A DNA stretch of 64,000 nt from Carallia brachiata (GCA_021464245.1 JADCRB010000068.1:14113351-14177350), one strand, 5' to 3'. Counted from the first letter of the stretch, positions 12,817 to 24,490 are shown. Translations and numbers: made by a program. Notes: generated by a model from the sequence alone, not told the origin.

Positions 12817-13721
12817 CTCCACTTCACGACTTGGTGCGGAGGAACTTTAGACATGACCTGAACTGAGTATTGAAGTCCATCTTGAAGCTTGAGATGACTT
12901 AACAAATCTTGAACTTGAAATCTTTAGCTCCGACTAATTCGACTGATATTGAACTTGAAAGCTACGAAATATTCCATAGAACTCGATATGACCTTACAGA
13001 TATCGTCCTTGGAGGTCATTTGAGAATGATCTAGCCAATATTGAAATCAAAGTTCTATGCTTTAGGTGATGATGATTCAGTAAATAGTGAACTTGAACTT
13101 CCTCCTTGAGAAAGTCTGTTGCCACAGAACATCAAGGCTAGTGCATAGAGAGACAGGTTGTAGTGATGACACATCTATTTGTTGTGACGTAAGGAGAGTA
13201 GTTGGAACTTCTCTGTCAGTCACTGCATTTGTGAATCTATGAGGGTGATCACAGTTCTCTGCACGTTGTGATAAATGTGAACTAAAGAGTGTGGTTGAAA
13301 TTTCATTGATCATGATATCGATGTCATCAAGGGCAAAGCGAGGGCTTTTGAGGATCCATCAAGAGGATGACTTTTCTCTCTCTAACTTGTGTGTTTTTAG
13401 CTTCTTAATTAAATAGCCTCTTGAAAAAGAAAGCATAGGAACTAGTCATATTTTCTGTTCACAGAGAAGTGAAGAGCTGAGGCGTGACTTTTGTGACTTG
13501 AGAATGCAGAAATATATAACCAAAAGAAGCTGCTCTTTTCTTTTTCTATTTTTTTGCAAAAAAAAAGTCAAAAAAGAAGGATATGCTGAATCCGATGGGG
13601 TCCTCCTTTATATTTCCTTCTACTATAAGGGACAAACGAGGCGACGACCGATAGGTATTGCAAAGGTCAAGGCAATACCGCATGCCGTAAAAGTTGTTGC
13701 ACCTTATCTTGTTAGCTGACC
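12817..13721 (-). other. Region between WOX relic and 3' LTR (copy 1)
   Basis: Includes the degraded polypurine tract next to the LTR (CTCCACTTCACG, compare CCCCCACTTCAAGG in copy 2). It also holds a segment conserved in copy 2, with GTAAGGAGAGTAGTTGGAACTT at about 13187 and a weaker second copy about 85 bases on. No protein family was recognised; probably 3' untranslated sequence of the WOX transcript. Confidence 0.5.
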
Positions 13722-14375
13722 TTGTGGGGCCCAAGGTAGCTCCAAGTCAATTGAGTCCTCGTTTGACAGGTTGGTAACGTCGATGGTACTAGAACTTTCT
13801 TACTGATTGACGTCACCGAGGTATACTGGAAAGAGAGACAGAGTCTCGCTGGAGTAGCTTCCTCATGGTGCAATATTTCCTCATGGATTGAAGTACTCAT
13901 AAGGGATGAACTCCTGGTTGGCGCTTAAGGCTCTGTACAATAAGGAGTAAAACTTCTAGAACCAGTATGTAGTCTAGCAGGCTATAATATTGGTTGAAAT
14001 AATCTTGAGGGACCATTGCAGTAATAGAGCTCGGATCTGTAACTTCATTTAGGATGAAGTAATACCGCTAGTGAGATCTACCATAAGAATAGTGGCGGTG
14101 GTAGAAACAGACTGTGCTGCAGAAATAGTAGGTCTCTATATTGATTTCTCCCTATTTCTTTGATTTTGAAGCCAAACATACACATATCTCGTTTTGACTG
14201 CTCCGTACAGCCACAGTCGTGAAGTGACTCTGGAAAGCAATGATAAATTAGGAGAAGTACCTCCATTATTGCAGAAGTGCTCCTCTAAGATTTGCAGTCG
14301 CGTCGAACTTGGTTGCCATCTAGTGCGTGCTAACCTATCCTTCTCCAGGTCCTGACGTCTTGCAAATGGTCTCAT
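13722..14375 (-). pseudogene. WUSCHEL-related homeobox (WOX) relic inside Gypsy copy 1
   Basis: The start at 14373-14375 aligns with the start of the intact ORF at 63208. The frame then gives RTRWQPSSTRLQILEEHFCN, NNGG, a degraded helix 2 and VYVWLQNQRNREK, which is the WOX homeodomain with WFQN changed to WLQN. The frame is broken after the homeodomain. In another frame at about 13825-13850 the sequence reads ETLSLFP, a perfect WUS-box core (TLxLFP), and at about 13735-13755 IDLELPW, matching the LDLEL (EAR-like) end of copy 2. Stop codons and frameshifts make it non-functional. WOX proteins are nuclear regulators of stem cells and organ initiation. Confidence 0.85.
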
Positions 14376-14419
14376 CTTTTTTTGCTGAAATGGAGCAAAA
14401 GCTTGACATGCGGTAAAAA

Positions 14420-14525
14420 CGAGTAAAAGGTTGAGGTTGGAATAATGATTTAGACTCAAACCCTTAATAATTTTTATCTTTTTGGCCGTTCACAATTTAT
14501 ATTTATGCAAGCTAGGAGTTTTGGA
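14420..14525 (-). promoter_or_regulatory. Putative internal promoter of the WOX gene, copy 1
   Basis: On the sense strand, TGTGAACGGCCAAAAAGATAA is followed by AAGGGTTTGAGTCT. The same block precedes the intact WOX ORF in copy 2 with a better TATA (AAATATAAAAG). Conservation between diverged copies suggests a functional element; its promoter role is inferred. Confidence 0.45.
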
Positions 14526-14870
14526 CTGGGTTTCGATTTCCTTATATTTGGGTTGAAGATCTGAATCCAAGGATTTTGATTTTTGGATTTGAGTTTGGAT
14601 GTGGCCTTTAGGTTCGACTCTAGATTTGGGCTTTGGGGTTTGGAAGGTTTTGGGTTCGAGTTTCGTTTTGGGCTTTGGGTTTGGAAGATTTTAGGTTAGA
14701 GTTTGGAATTGGGTTTTGGGTTTGGATTTGGGCTTATGCTTTAATTGGGCTTGTACATGAGCTTTAGATTTTTTTTTTCATTTTTATTTTTTTTCAAACT
14801 TCTTTTTCCTTTTTTAGGATTTTTTTCTTTTTTTGAATTTTTTTTATTTATTTATACATAACAACGCTTT
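14526..14870 (-). repeat. Degenerate GGGTTT-type low-complexity tract plus poly-T (copy 1)
   Basis: Repeats of GGGTTTGG, GGGCTTTGGG and TTTGGATTTG on the plus strand (AAACCC-rich in sense), then T-rich sequence at 14770-14860. The same arrangement lies at 63340-63640 in copy 2. Confidence 0.7.
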
Positions 14871-14919
14871 AGAAATTTACCGTTTATTGGGCCAATTCGA
14901 ATTTTTTCTTTGTTTGATA

Positions 14920-15240
14920 ACATGTAAATGTTGCTGGTATAGGCATCTTGCATTAAGTAAGGTCTGTCCCATTTGTAAGTGAGCTCGTGTTGAGTCTTTG
15001 CTTTAAGTTGATGGGTCGTTGTATTGCAAGAACAAGGTCCCCAATTTAGAATGATCGAGGGCAGACTTTGTGGTTGGATGCATTAGTGAGTTGGGCTTGG
15101 CAGCACTTAAGTTACTGTTGTACTTGGAGCCTTTTTTCATCAAAGGCCTTTAGCTCATCCAATCACAGCCGAACATTTTCCTCCTTTGAGTCCTTCCTGG
15201 ACAGCCATGTAGAGAGACGGGATATGCAAGACTTCAGATG
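14920..15240 (-). pseudogene. Ty3/Gypsy integrase C-terminal fragment (copy 1)
   Basis: The sense strand gives the degenerate equivalent of 'LDELEALDERRLEAQQQLECYQARLTN', then a PRSF..GNLVLA..RPIN-like stretch and a KWD.PYL-like stretch, found intact-looking at 63691-64000. In-frame stops are frequent. It follows gag directly, so the central pol domains are missing. Confidence 0.75.
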
Positions 15241-15299
15241 ATTGCAACATCGAAGGAAGTTAAGGGTCAGCAAGGAGGTTTTGAAGAGCTTTAGATACC

Positions 15300-17104
15300 T
15301 CCTCTAATGCTAAGTTTTTGTCATCATGTAGTTTCTCTTTGAAGTGAGTTGTTTTTTCTGATGGATTTGAAGAGACAATAGTTTAGTTGGCTTAGGTTAC
15401 ATTTTCTTGGTCCAAAATGATTTTATTTTGGTTTTTGAATTTTATGATCAGGTCTTTTAAGATGAAGCACCTCTCGGTTAAATGGCTGAAGCACCTCTCG
15501 GTTAAATGGCTGACTATGCGGTAATACTTACAGCATTTTGAGTCATTGACCGAATCCTTCTTATTGGGTTTTTTGGGTGCAAGGAGTTCGATTAGCTTAG
15601 CTTCCAAAAGTCGATCAATAATATTTGGAATGTCAAATTTAGGAAATGGATACTTCTTCTATTCTTACTCTGCAACGTCACCTTTTACTTTTCTTGTTGT
15701 TTCAGTTGATTTGTCGCGCTAGAGGGCTTACTCTTTCTTTAGCTCCCACTTTTATTGATGAAGTATCGATGGTCATCACTTCCTTGACTTTTTCCAGTTT
15801 GTCAGACTTCTTGACTTCCTTCCTGTCCCTATACCGATCTAGTTGGATGAGAACTGTGCCCCTAAAGTTTGGATGCTTATTTCCATGTCATGTGCACGAG
15901 TCGTCAGCTCTTCAAAGGTTCAAGGTTTGATACTTTGTAGGATGTATAACAACTCCAGTGCATCCCTTGAATGTAGATTTCCATAGCGAAAGTTTTCGTC
16001 TAACGATCTTTGCAATCTAGACTGAGAGCATATCATCTGTTTATGTATTCAACAACAAGCTTTCCTTTCCTCTGTTTGGTGTTAGTAAGCTCCATCATGC
16101 TTACTATTTGACAGGTGCTGAAAAATCTGTTTAGAAACTTGCGTTGCAGCTGTTTCCAACTGTCAATTGATTCTGATTTGAGATTTATGAACCAAGTAAA
16201 GGTAGTGCCCTTGAGTAAATGAATAAACTATTTTACCAAAAGGTCACCGTAAGTTTTTGCATTATTACAGTTTCGAAAAGTAAGCAACGTGTTGCTTAGG
16301 ATCACCTTATCCATCAAATTGTTGAAACTTAGGCGGTTGGTAGCTTAAGGTCATACTGAGTGTTCAATTCGTCTCGTGTGTGGTTTGACATACATTTGTG
16401 TACCTTGAAATGATGCACTTTGTTGTAGGCAGATTTTTTAGTTATCATGCCTTGTAATTATTATATAGATAACGAAGTGACAGAATTTGAAGGTGACAGC
16501 TGTGTGGGACTACCTAGTTGTTTTTTGGTAATGAAGATATTGACTGGAGTTGCTTCTAGAGTGAAATCAAGTGGATACGGTTGCTCTCGTCGGTTTTAGG
16601 ATCAACTTGTATTGGAGCCTTTCATTAAGATTAACAATTTGTTGATTTTTTTCTCCAAAATTTTAATTAGTTGAGAAATTCTACTTTCCAATTCTGCAAT
16701 CCTTTCTTCCATGCTGGTTGTGTTTGTTATTATGACAGCAACAATGTCGGTGTTGGCAGATGATACTCCATGGAAGATTGGAGTAGAGGGCTCTTCTGAT
16801 TCCTCCATGCTGTTTTCAGCAGAATAGGTCGGCTCTTGATGTTGTGTGGGATTTGATGCATTGCCTCCGACTTTGATCGAGGTGGATGGTCGATTTTTTC
16901 ATTCGGCGAGAGAGTCAGGTAAGAAATCTTGTTGCTGTCTGAGCTGTAAGTTCTCCATTTCAATATTTTGATGTATTTGGGCAATGAGAAATAGTGTCCG
17001 TCTGTGAGTTTTTGGATTGCGTAGCCAGGTAGGATAGTAGATGCAGACAATGGAGTAGTCACTTTTTTATTGATGGAGACGGTTATGCACTTCTTTGGTG
17101 CCAT
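15300..17104 (-). pseudogene. Degenerate Gypsy gag gene (copy 1)
   Basis: Starts at MAPKKCITVSINKK (17104) and continues in broken frames. These include a helical segment SMEERIAELESRISQLIKIL (about 16660-16720), a capsid-like region with the wording SIDSWKQLQRKFLNRFF, TNTKQRKGK and INRW on the reverse of 15880-16230, and a C-terminal part CKYYRIVSHLTERCF (15460-15540). These are hallmarks of plant retrotransposon gag proteins. A 24-base duplication repeats SHLTERCF. Multiple frameshifts prevent expression. Confidence 0.8.
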
Positions 17105-17330
17105 GAGTGTACTGGATTCTTACTTTTTTTTTTTTGGAATTCTTTTGACTTTTTGTTGACTTGGCTTTTTGTTGACTTCTTTTTTTGACCTTTTTTCATA
17201 CTTTTTTTTGTTTTTTTTCCTTTTTTTGACTTTTCTTTTCATTTCTTTTTGTCTTTTCTTTTTTTTTCCTCGTTTTTTTGACTTTTTTTTGTTTTTGATT
17301 TTTTTTAAGGAGCAAAAGATGAGAAGCAAA
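17105..17330 (-). other. Purine-rich 5' leader between PBS and gag
   Basis: The plus strand is T-rich with repeated TTTTTTTGAC words, so the transcript would be A-rich with GTCAAAAA repeats. It ends against the gag ATG. Confidence 0.6.
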
Positions 17331-17356
17331 AGCTCCCACTGGATGTGCCAGAAAGT
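17331..17356 (-). other. Primer binding site region of Gypsy copy 1
   Basis: Next to the 5' LTR the sense strand reads TCTGGCACATCCAGTGGG, resembling the TTGGCnC...CAGTGGGA primer sites common in plant Gypsy elements. The tRNA was not identified. Confidence 0.55.
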
Positions 17357-18086
17357 TGATAGGATTGTAAATTTTGAGTCTTAAATAGTTAGACTTTGAA
17401 AATACAATTAGAAATTATGAATAAGAACTTTTAATTTTTGTGGGGTTAATTTCTGTGTGAATCCTCCGATTAATACTCATTTACAGTTTCATTAAGGCCA
17501 CGTGAGTTTGTTCGAAATTAAATTCCACTGAGGGCCGAGGATTGATATGAGGCGAATGCCTTAACTCCGGTAAAGGCTGTAGAGACTTGATCTTGATCGG
17601 ACTAGCTTGACTCCACTAAGCACTGTAGGCTTGATCTCAAATGGATATTTAATATTTTAATATCTTGAGTTTTTGATATAAAAGATCCACCTTAGTGGTG
17701 ATAGAGATTATACACTAAAAATATTTTTGATAGAATACATTTAATATTTTGAGTTTTTGATCAAGAAGATCTACCTCAATGGCAATCAAAAGTATACACC
17801 CAAAATATTAAACTTAGATTTTCTAAGAGGAGGAAGAGAGCAAAACTTTGCTTCTCTTTATTAAGGGATTTTCTTTGTTCCCTTGGTGTGCTTTAGAAAG
17901 GCCATTTCATGGCCTATTTATAGGCCAAAGATTGCTTCTATGCCACCTAATTTCACCTCTTAACTTGAACAATGCATAATACCAACCAATGGAACAATAT
18001 GCATGCACCAACCAAATGGAAACAGTATGCATGCACCAACCAAATGGACTTTTTAGCTTTACCATTTTTTTTTTTGCTTGTTTACA
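17357..18086 (-). repeat. 5' LTR of Gypsy copy 1
   Basis: Begins TGATAGGATTG and ends TGTTTACA on the plus strand, i.e. TG...CA ends. It contains the palindrome GGCCTATTTATAGGCC (17911-17926), whose sense reading supplies a TATAAATA promoter. A short direct duplication of ATGCATGCACCAACCAAATG (about 17998-18048) makes it longer than its partner. Confidence 0.85.
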
Positions 18087-18089
18087 GTT

Positions 18090-18860
18090 CGCTTTCTTTT
18101 TGTGTTCAGTGTGTAAAGGGTGTTAGAAATTTCAGTTTATGACGAAATCAAACCAAACCAAAGTTATAATTAGTTAACCGACCTGAATAAAAACTAAAAT
18201 TTTTTATTCGGTTTTGGTTTTTAATATTAAAAATCATAGTTAACTAAACCGAACCGAAATATTATTATTATTATTATTATTAGCTACAAATAAATAGCAA
18301 AAAAAGTATTATTATATCGTAAATAATTATTTATTTATTTTATACATATTGATAATTATATATTCTTTTAAAAAATTATATCAAATTATTTATTTTAAAT
18401 TTATATAAGAATTTTATTCTTTTGAAAAAATTTCAATTAACTGATTTATAAAAAAAAAAGCAAAAGAGGTGGCTATAAAGATAAAAGGACATTGACTCTT
18501 GTGTTCTATTTGAATTGTGAATTTTGATGAGAAAGAAAGTAATGAGAAAAAAAAGTTATGAGAAAAAAATATAAGAAAATTGTACATTTGATTGTATGAG
18601 AAAATAGTGAGAAAAAAAGTGTATGGTTAAATTTACAAAATTATTGCACATAATTATTTAATGGTTTAAAATAAATGTAAAAGACAAAAAAAGTTGAGGT
18701 TATTAAAGTAATTTTGATTTCATTTATTATTATTATTATTTTTAGGTTAATGGGGACAAGACATGGTATGGCTCCTTTTTCCCAATCACTTTGTCACGGT
18801 TTTCTAATGAAAGCCAAATGGTGGAAAGTGCTTGATATTTGAAATTTTCTTTCACATTTA
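18090..18860. other. AT-rich DNA with MITE-like remnants
   Basis: 18130-18300 has ACCAAACC/GGTTTTGGTTTT and AACCGAACCG words like the MITE at 727-1400. 18500-18640 has GAGAAAAAAAGTTATGAGAAA words like the MITE at 43255-43518. No gene. Confidence 0.45.
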
Positions 18861-18878
18861 ACCCAATCCAACGTGAAT

Positions 18879-19215
18879 TGACCACTCGAATTAATAATTT
18901 GAATTAATAGTTTGGTGGTAATTTACGTATTTTTCACTCGCAATTGGGTTCAAGTCTCAATGACTATCGCGTTGAGGCAATGTCCTTCTTAAGTATGTCA
19001 GGTTACGCTGTACTTATGCGACTAGTTTCAAACTTAATAATCATCGTGTTGGCTTCAAGAGGCCTACTCAGGCCCATTAATGCTCGGGTGGGGATCCACT
19101 ATGGGTAGGGTTGAATGAAATACTTACACGGAAGTTATCCGACGTCGGTCTAAGAATCCGATACTAATATATTCACGATAAATCTTTTTTTACGATAAAA
19201 AAAACAAAAAAAAAA
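18879..19215 (+). mobile_element. tRNA-derived SINE, 337 bases, with target site duplication
   Basis: Flanked by a perfect 11-base duplication CCAACGTGAAT (18868-18878 and 19216-19226). It contains TTGGGTTCAAGTCTC (box-B-like) about 80 bases from the 5' end and finishes in an A-rich tail. Inner words (ATTGGGTTCAAGTC, 'ACGTACTTACA'-like end) are shared with the SINEs at 35611 and 43587. Confidence 0.85.
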
Positions 19216-19229
19216 CCAACGTGAATCCA

Positions 19230-21110
19230 AACAAAGGGTTGGTTCCGTGGGTCGGTCTGGTAGCGTGGAAAGTTCTAAAGGTAAGATTGGCTAAGCAAAT
19301 GCCCCATTGGTTGACTTCAGCATGCCCCGCGTTGGAAATGATTTTCATTTTTCCATACTAAAAAAATTTCGTTAAGGCTGATGAAAAAAAAAAAAGGTTA
19401 AGGAATATGTTTTACAGTTTGGTTGGAAAAACTATTAGCTTTCTTACTTTATAGTATGAAAAGAAAATCTTACTTGATAAATCGTAAAGTACATTCATTT
19501 TTTTTATTTATATAAATAAAAAAATAAAATAAGATTATTAGATAAAAATTAAATGATCTAACACGCCTCCCATCTCATACGTAAATCGGATTAAAAGTGT
19601 GCAAGAGGGCGTACAAAGGCTCGTAATTTTTTTGAACCCATGTGACATGTCTGGCTTCTCTAAGTACTATTGGCAACTTTGAACAGGAAAAAAATATACA
19701 CATAAATTTAGTACAAAATAATAATAACCTTATTATTTAAATTTAAATTTTTAATTAAATAATAAATTTAAATAATAAATTTATATCATAATTTTAAATT
19801 TAATTTTTGTATTTATATAATAAAATTATTTAGCATATTAGTACTTGTAAATAAAGCATCTTTAATTGACGCGGACTTAAAGTTAGTCTAGACAAGGACA
19901 TGTACCGGTCATCGAAAGACAATAATCACTATCTTTCAGTACCTGCAAATTGGGTATAAGTGACTTTAATTTTTAAATTTTTATAATTAAATTTTAAATT
20001 ATTTTTAAATTTTTACATATATTTTTAACTTTTATTCCGTATAATTCTTTTTTAGAAATATTTTGTTCAAATCAATATATAAGTGATTTGACTTAATTAA
20101 CATTGTATAAAACTAAATATATTCTAAAAGCACATATTTACGTTCACGTACATGTTTTACTGAATTTTTTTTCTTTTTTTCACATAGAAATGAGAAAAAT
20201 CCTAAATTTTTCTTGACTTGTGGCTATTTCAACTTTTCTTACAAGTGCAACACAATGGTGTAGGTCTCAATCAAAAAGGTTGGGAATGGAAGACAAATTG
20301 CCTCTTGTTATGGGCATTATGGATTGCACAAGCTCATTTCCCCCTCAAAGCATATATATTTTTCTTGTGCTGGTTTGATTGGCCAAAATTCCCAATTCAG
20401 TGGAGCCCTTCCTTTTGAACCCAATCGCTTCATGTGGCTTTTCCAATTGATGTCAAAATTAATTGGGAATTTGGAAATGAATTGGCAAGCATGATGAAAA
20501 TACTACAACGGTTTATTTTGATTATGGTGGATTTATTCCACATGGTTTATTTAATTGAGGTAAATGAACCACCTACATGACCTGTGATTCAATTTGTCCC
20601 TTAAGAAAGTTGCTTTTAATTTTCTCAATGAAAATTTTGAAACTTTTCACTATTCTTTTTCTGTGAGGATTTTGGAATCCGCGGCAATCCTAAAAAGCAC
20701 GGAAAAAGAAATGAAAGGAAAGACAAGAAAAAAAAAAAGGGAAAAAATTAGCCTAGTTTGACAAGTTTGAGTTAAATTAAAATGAAAAACAATAATTATG
20801 AATATAGAATTAACAGTATAATCTCGTGTTTTTTTTATTTACATTCATCAAGTGTTATTCTATGTCCATATAACGTTTTCGAAAATTTCAATAAAGTGTA
20901 TTTTTCTATTTGTTTAAATTCTTTGGAGCTTTTTCAACTGTTGGTTGAGTGATAGTTTTTATTTTTTTCATCTCCTGTTATAAAAAAAAAAAAAAATTCT
21001 TTGTTTTCCATGTATCCACATGACAGTTTGTCTTCTATTACTCTTGTTTGTCGTGTCACTGGACTCTCTAGGGCATTTTCACTCATTAACCTTGTCATTA
21101 TATTACAATA
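19230..21110. other. Intergenic, no gene seen
   Basis: AT-rich DNA (19680-19860, 19960-20130). The 66-residue frame at 20218-20418 has no recognised similarity and no splice context. Confidence 0.5.
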
Positions 21111-21112
21111 AC

Positions 21113-21116
21113 ACTC

Positions 21117-21180
<64 letters not shown>

Positions 21181-21181
21181 T
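21113..21181. repeat. Compound (CT)n-(AT)n microsatellite
   Basis: About 46 bases of CT repeats, interrupted once, run directly into about 20 bases of AT repeats. Confidence 0.95.
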
Positions 21182-21583
21182 GCATATTTTTTTCACCTCA
21201 AAGATCACTGGGGTTAAAGCTCTAGTTTTTTTTTTTTTTCTTTTTGGGGTGTCATTTATTCTTGATTGAATGGCTGACATAATGCCTTTTAGTAGGTTAA
21301 GAAATGAAGTTCTAAGTTGGTTGCTTGGCTCTTATTGAAAAAGCAGATAATGTACATTCATAAGCAAATGCAATCACATATTTTTTATATGTTTTCCTCA
21401 GACAATTACCAATTTACTTCAAGCTTATACAATTAATTACAACGTTACTTTTTAAATTAAAATACAGAGACATACGAAACATGACTTTTACAATAGCATT
21501 TGAAGGGCAATAAATTCAAGAAAATTTTTGCCTCAGAAAACTCCAATTCAATTTTTACTCCTCCCGTTTCTGTTCCTCAACCT

Positions 21584-24490
21584 TCATGGTGGGATGACCC
21601 TGAAAGTCTTCATTAACCATTCGCATCTTCGCGTAACCACAACGAGCCCAATCATCAACCCAACCAAGAGCCCGCTGGCATACCCTATCACAACTGGTCT
21701 CCAACCAAATTCAAAAAAAGCTCTTGTATCCTTGTTTTCATCAAGCCTTGAATCTGATGGTGGCAAAGCCTCTGAATTTCCGCATTTTCTCAATAAAGGG
21801 TCCCCACATAACCCCAAGTTTCCCTCGTACGAGTTGTTCTGGAATGTGTCAAATTGCTTCCCTCGTGGTATAGGCCCCATCAAATTGTTTTCAGACACGT
21901 TGAAGACAGCAAGGAAATTCAGTTGCGTTAGCTGCTGAGGAATCTCTCCTGTGAGTTTGTTTCGAGAAAGGTCTAACGATTCGAGCTCTGCAAGATTTTC
22001 TAACGATGTGGGAATGCTGCTATTAAGAGCATTGTTAGAAAGATTCAACATACGAAGCCCGTAAAGGTTCCCGATAGATGTCGGAATTTTCCCTGTAAAT
22101 CCATTGCTCGAGAGATCCATGGCCACAAAGAATTCCAGAATCTTATCATATTGTTGTTTCTTTCCTTTGTTATTTAACCACATTTCCTACGAAATTTCAA
22201 TTAAGCGTTCCGATGGAAGTCCGATGAGTATTTTATGCATGTAAGCCAGTGGACTTGCATTCGTGATCTTCATTGCACTCCAATTGAGGAATAACTGCAT
22301 TGGCAATTGGCCTGAAAAATTATTCTGAGAAAGGTCAATTATGTGCAACTGAGGGAAACCAGACTCTGATTCAGTATCACCAAGCATGCCATAAAATCTA
22401 TTGGAGCGTAGAATTAGAATCTTCAGCTGCTGAAGTGCTGCCAACCAAGAGGGGAAAACATCATTTATTTGGTTGTTTCCAAGGTCTAATACCTCGAGCT
22501 TTGTGCAATGTGCCAACGATCTTGGTACCTGCTCTTCGAATTGATTGCGACCCAACGAAAGAACCTTTAAGTTGCAGGAACTTGGATGCGTGTGAGGAAT
22601 CTTACCATGAAAATTATTGCCTTCTAAAGCCAATATCTCAAGTGAAATACTTAAGCTCTCCAAACATTGAGGAAGCACACCACCTAGTCTGTTGTTAGAT
22701 AAAAGTAGGGCAATAAGGTTTGTGAGGTTGCAGAATACTGACAAAATCTCCCCTGTGAAATTGTTTCCAGAGACCCGATAATCACTTATGGTTTGTGGAG
22801 GTATGGGAAGAGAACCTTCAAACATATTATTCTCAAGGTCTAACGCAACAAGTTGAGACCGTCTAAGCACAGTCGGACCGCGTTCAAAACCGGTGAGGAA
22901 GTTGCTCGAAAGTAGTAGTACCTTTAGAGTGCCTTGGCCAATGTTCCATACCCAACTAGGTATCATGCCATTGATATTGTTCTCAGATAAGTCCAGCCGC
23001 TCCAAGCGATCTTGATCGTGCAGAAAAGACGGAAAGCGACCCAAATTGCACGATCCAAGTCCTAAAGCAACAAACTTTTGCGAAGTATTGTTAGGAATGG
23101 ACTTGGCGTTAAAAGATAACTTGTTGTGTGACAAGTCTAGTGTGGTCAAGTTTTGGAGATTCAGAAATGCATCGAACTCCATTATGCCACTCAAGTTATT
23201 GCGACCAAGACTTAGAACATCAAGACTACCCATTTGGAAGATTGAATCTGGAATGGGTCCTTGTAACATGTTTTCAAATAGACTTAAACTCTTTAACTGG
23301 AACAATTGGGAGATGTTAACTGGGATTTGACCAAATATTCGACAGTCGACCAGATATAATTTTTGAAGTTGGGTGAGATTGGCAATATAAAGAGGAATCT
23401 TACTATTAAGAATGACACTCCTAAGGGCTAGATGAGTGAGTTTGGTTTGCTTACCAAGCCATGACAGAGAAAAAATATTCGAAACCTCAAAAGGGTTTCC
23501 GGCAAGGCCTAAGTGAACAAACTCTGTGAGATTTCCAAATGAAGTAGGAATTTTTCCAGAGAAGTTGCTATCTTTTGTATCAAAAAATTGCAAGGACCGG
23601 AGGTTTCCAAAGGAGGCTGGTAACTCTCCCTTGAAACTTGTTTCTACAAGATCCAATACAAGAAGTGGACTAGTTGAGTTAAATTCGGGTAAATAACCAC
23701 TCAAATCCCTATTCCCTGTCACATTAAAATATTGTAGATTTGGAAGTTGGAAAACAGCGGGAGGAAAATCACCATACAACTCACAATATACTAAAGAAAG
23801 TGACGTTAAAAAGGATAAGTTGGCCAAGGAACCAGGGACGGTGGAGGGTATATGTACATAATTGAGATGAAGAACTTCTAGGCTAGTCAGGTTATGCAAT
23901 AACATTCGAAAATCCGGCCCCTTAAGCACTAACTGACCAGCGAACGAGGAATTAAGTGAGAAATCAAGAGAAACCAACTTCGACAAGTTTGAAATATCTG
24001 ATGGGATTGTGCTAGAAAATGCAGAATAGGAAAGATTAAAATAGATTAGCTTGGAAAGATGGCCAAAATTTGATGGTATTTCTGAGTAATTAAAATGATT
24101 GTCGGCAAGATTAAGCTTACGAAGGTGAACAAGATGGAAGAGGCTACTGTTGGAGTTAATGGAACCATGGAGAAAGCTGCTACTAAGGTCCAAACCGATC
24201 ACATGACCGGTGCTATTATCACACTCAACGCCATCCCAGGTGCAGCAGTCACTGTGTCCGCCTTGGAGCTTCCAGGACTCAATCTTTGGATAGGCAGAAG
24301 GACTGCTTGAAGCAGAGTTGCTTATTATGAAGCTTTGTCTGAACTACAAGAGGGCAAGGAGTTCGTGATGCTGGCAAGATGGATTACTCAGAAAAGAGGT
24401 GGTTGAAGTAATAGTAACATGGACAAATGAAGACAATAAGAGAAAGAAGCTTAAGATAATGCACACGGAGAGAAGTAAAGGCGACTTCAT
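21584..24490 (-). pseudogene. Near full-length Cf-9-type LRR receptor-like protein broken by two in-frame TAG codons
   Basis: The frame runs from ATG (24488-24490) to TGA (21584-21586), 969 codons in one frame without any indel. Visible parts are a signal peptide (MKSPLLLSVCIILSFFLLLS), an N-terminal LRR cap with SDCCTWDGVECD, about 25 extracellular LRRs of the LxxLxxLxLSxNxxxGxIP type, a juxtamembrane segment, one transmembrane helix (VVIGYASGLLVGLMIGLVVV) and a short basic tail ending MKTFRVIPP. These match plasma-membrane immune receptors of the Cf/EIX class. TAG interrupts codon 49 (24344-24346, ALL-stop-FRQSF where the family usually has Q) and codon 768 (22187-22189, EIS-stop-EM). The paralogue at 6500-8310 lacks the second stop. 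A recent loss, or sequencing error at two sites, are the options. Confidence 0.9.

Larger units (their letters stand above)
12124..18086 (-). mobile_element. Old Ty3/Gypsy LTR retrotransposon carrying a WUSCHEL-type homeobox gene (copy 1)
   Basis: Both LTRs are present (12124-12816 and 17357-18086) around a 4.5 kb interior. In sense (minus) order the interior holds PBS, purine-rich leader, gag, integrase C-terminus, a low-complexity leader, a WOX homeobox relic, an untranslated stretch, and the 3' LTR. Protease, reverse transcriptase, RNase H and most of integrase are absent, so the copy is non-autonomous. The LTRs have clearly diverged from each other by eye, so the insertion is old. A clean 5-base TSD was not found: CAGTG lies directly left of the left LTR, but its nearest match on the right is about 20 bases past the LTR end. 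The second family member at 60875-64000 confirms the architecture. Confidence 0.85.

Noticed and set aside
17120..17384. Lys-rich and Phe-rich frames in the Gypsy leader
   Set aside because: Caused by the A/T-rich leader next to the primer binding site.
22300..24310. Plus-strand frames inside the RLP
   Set aside because: Antisense shadows of the LRR coding strand.
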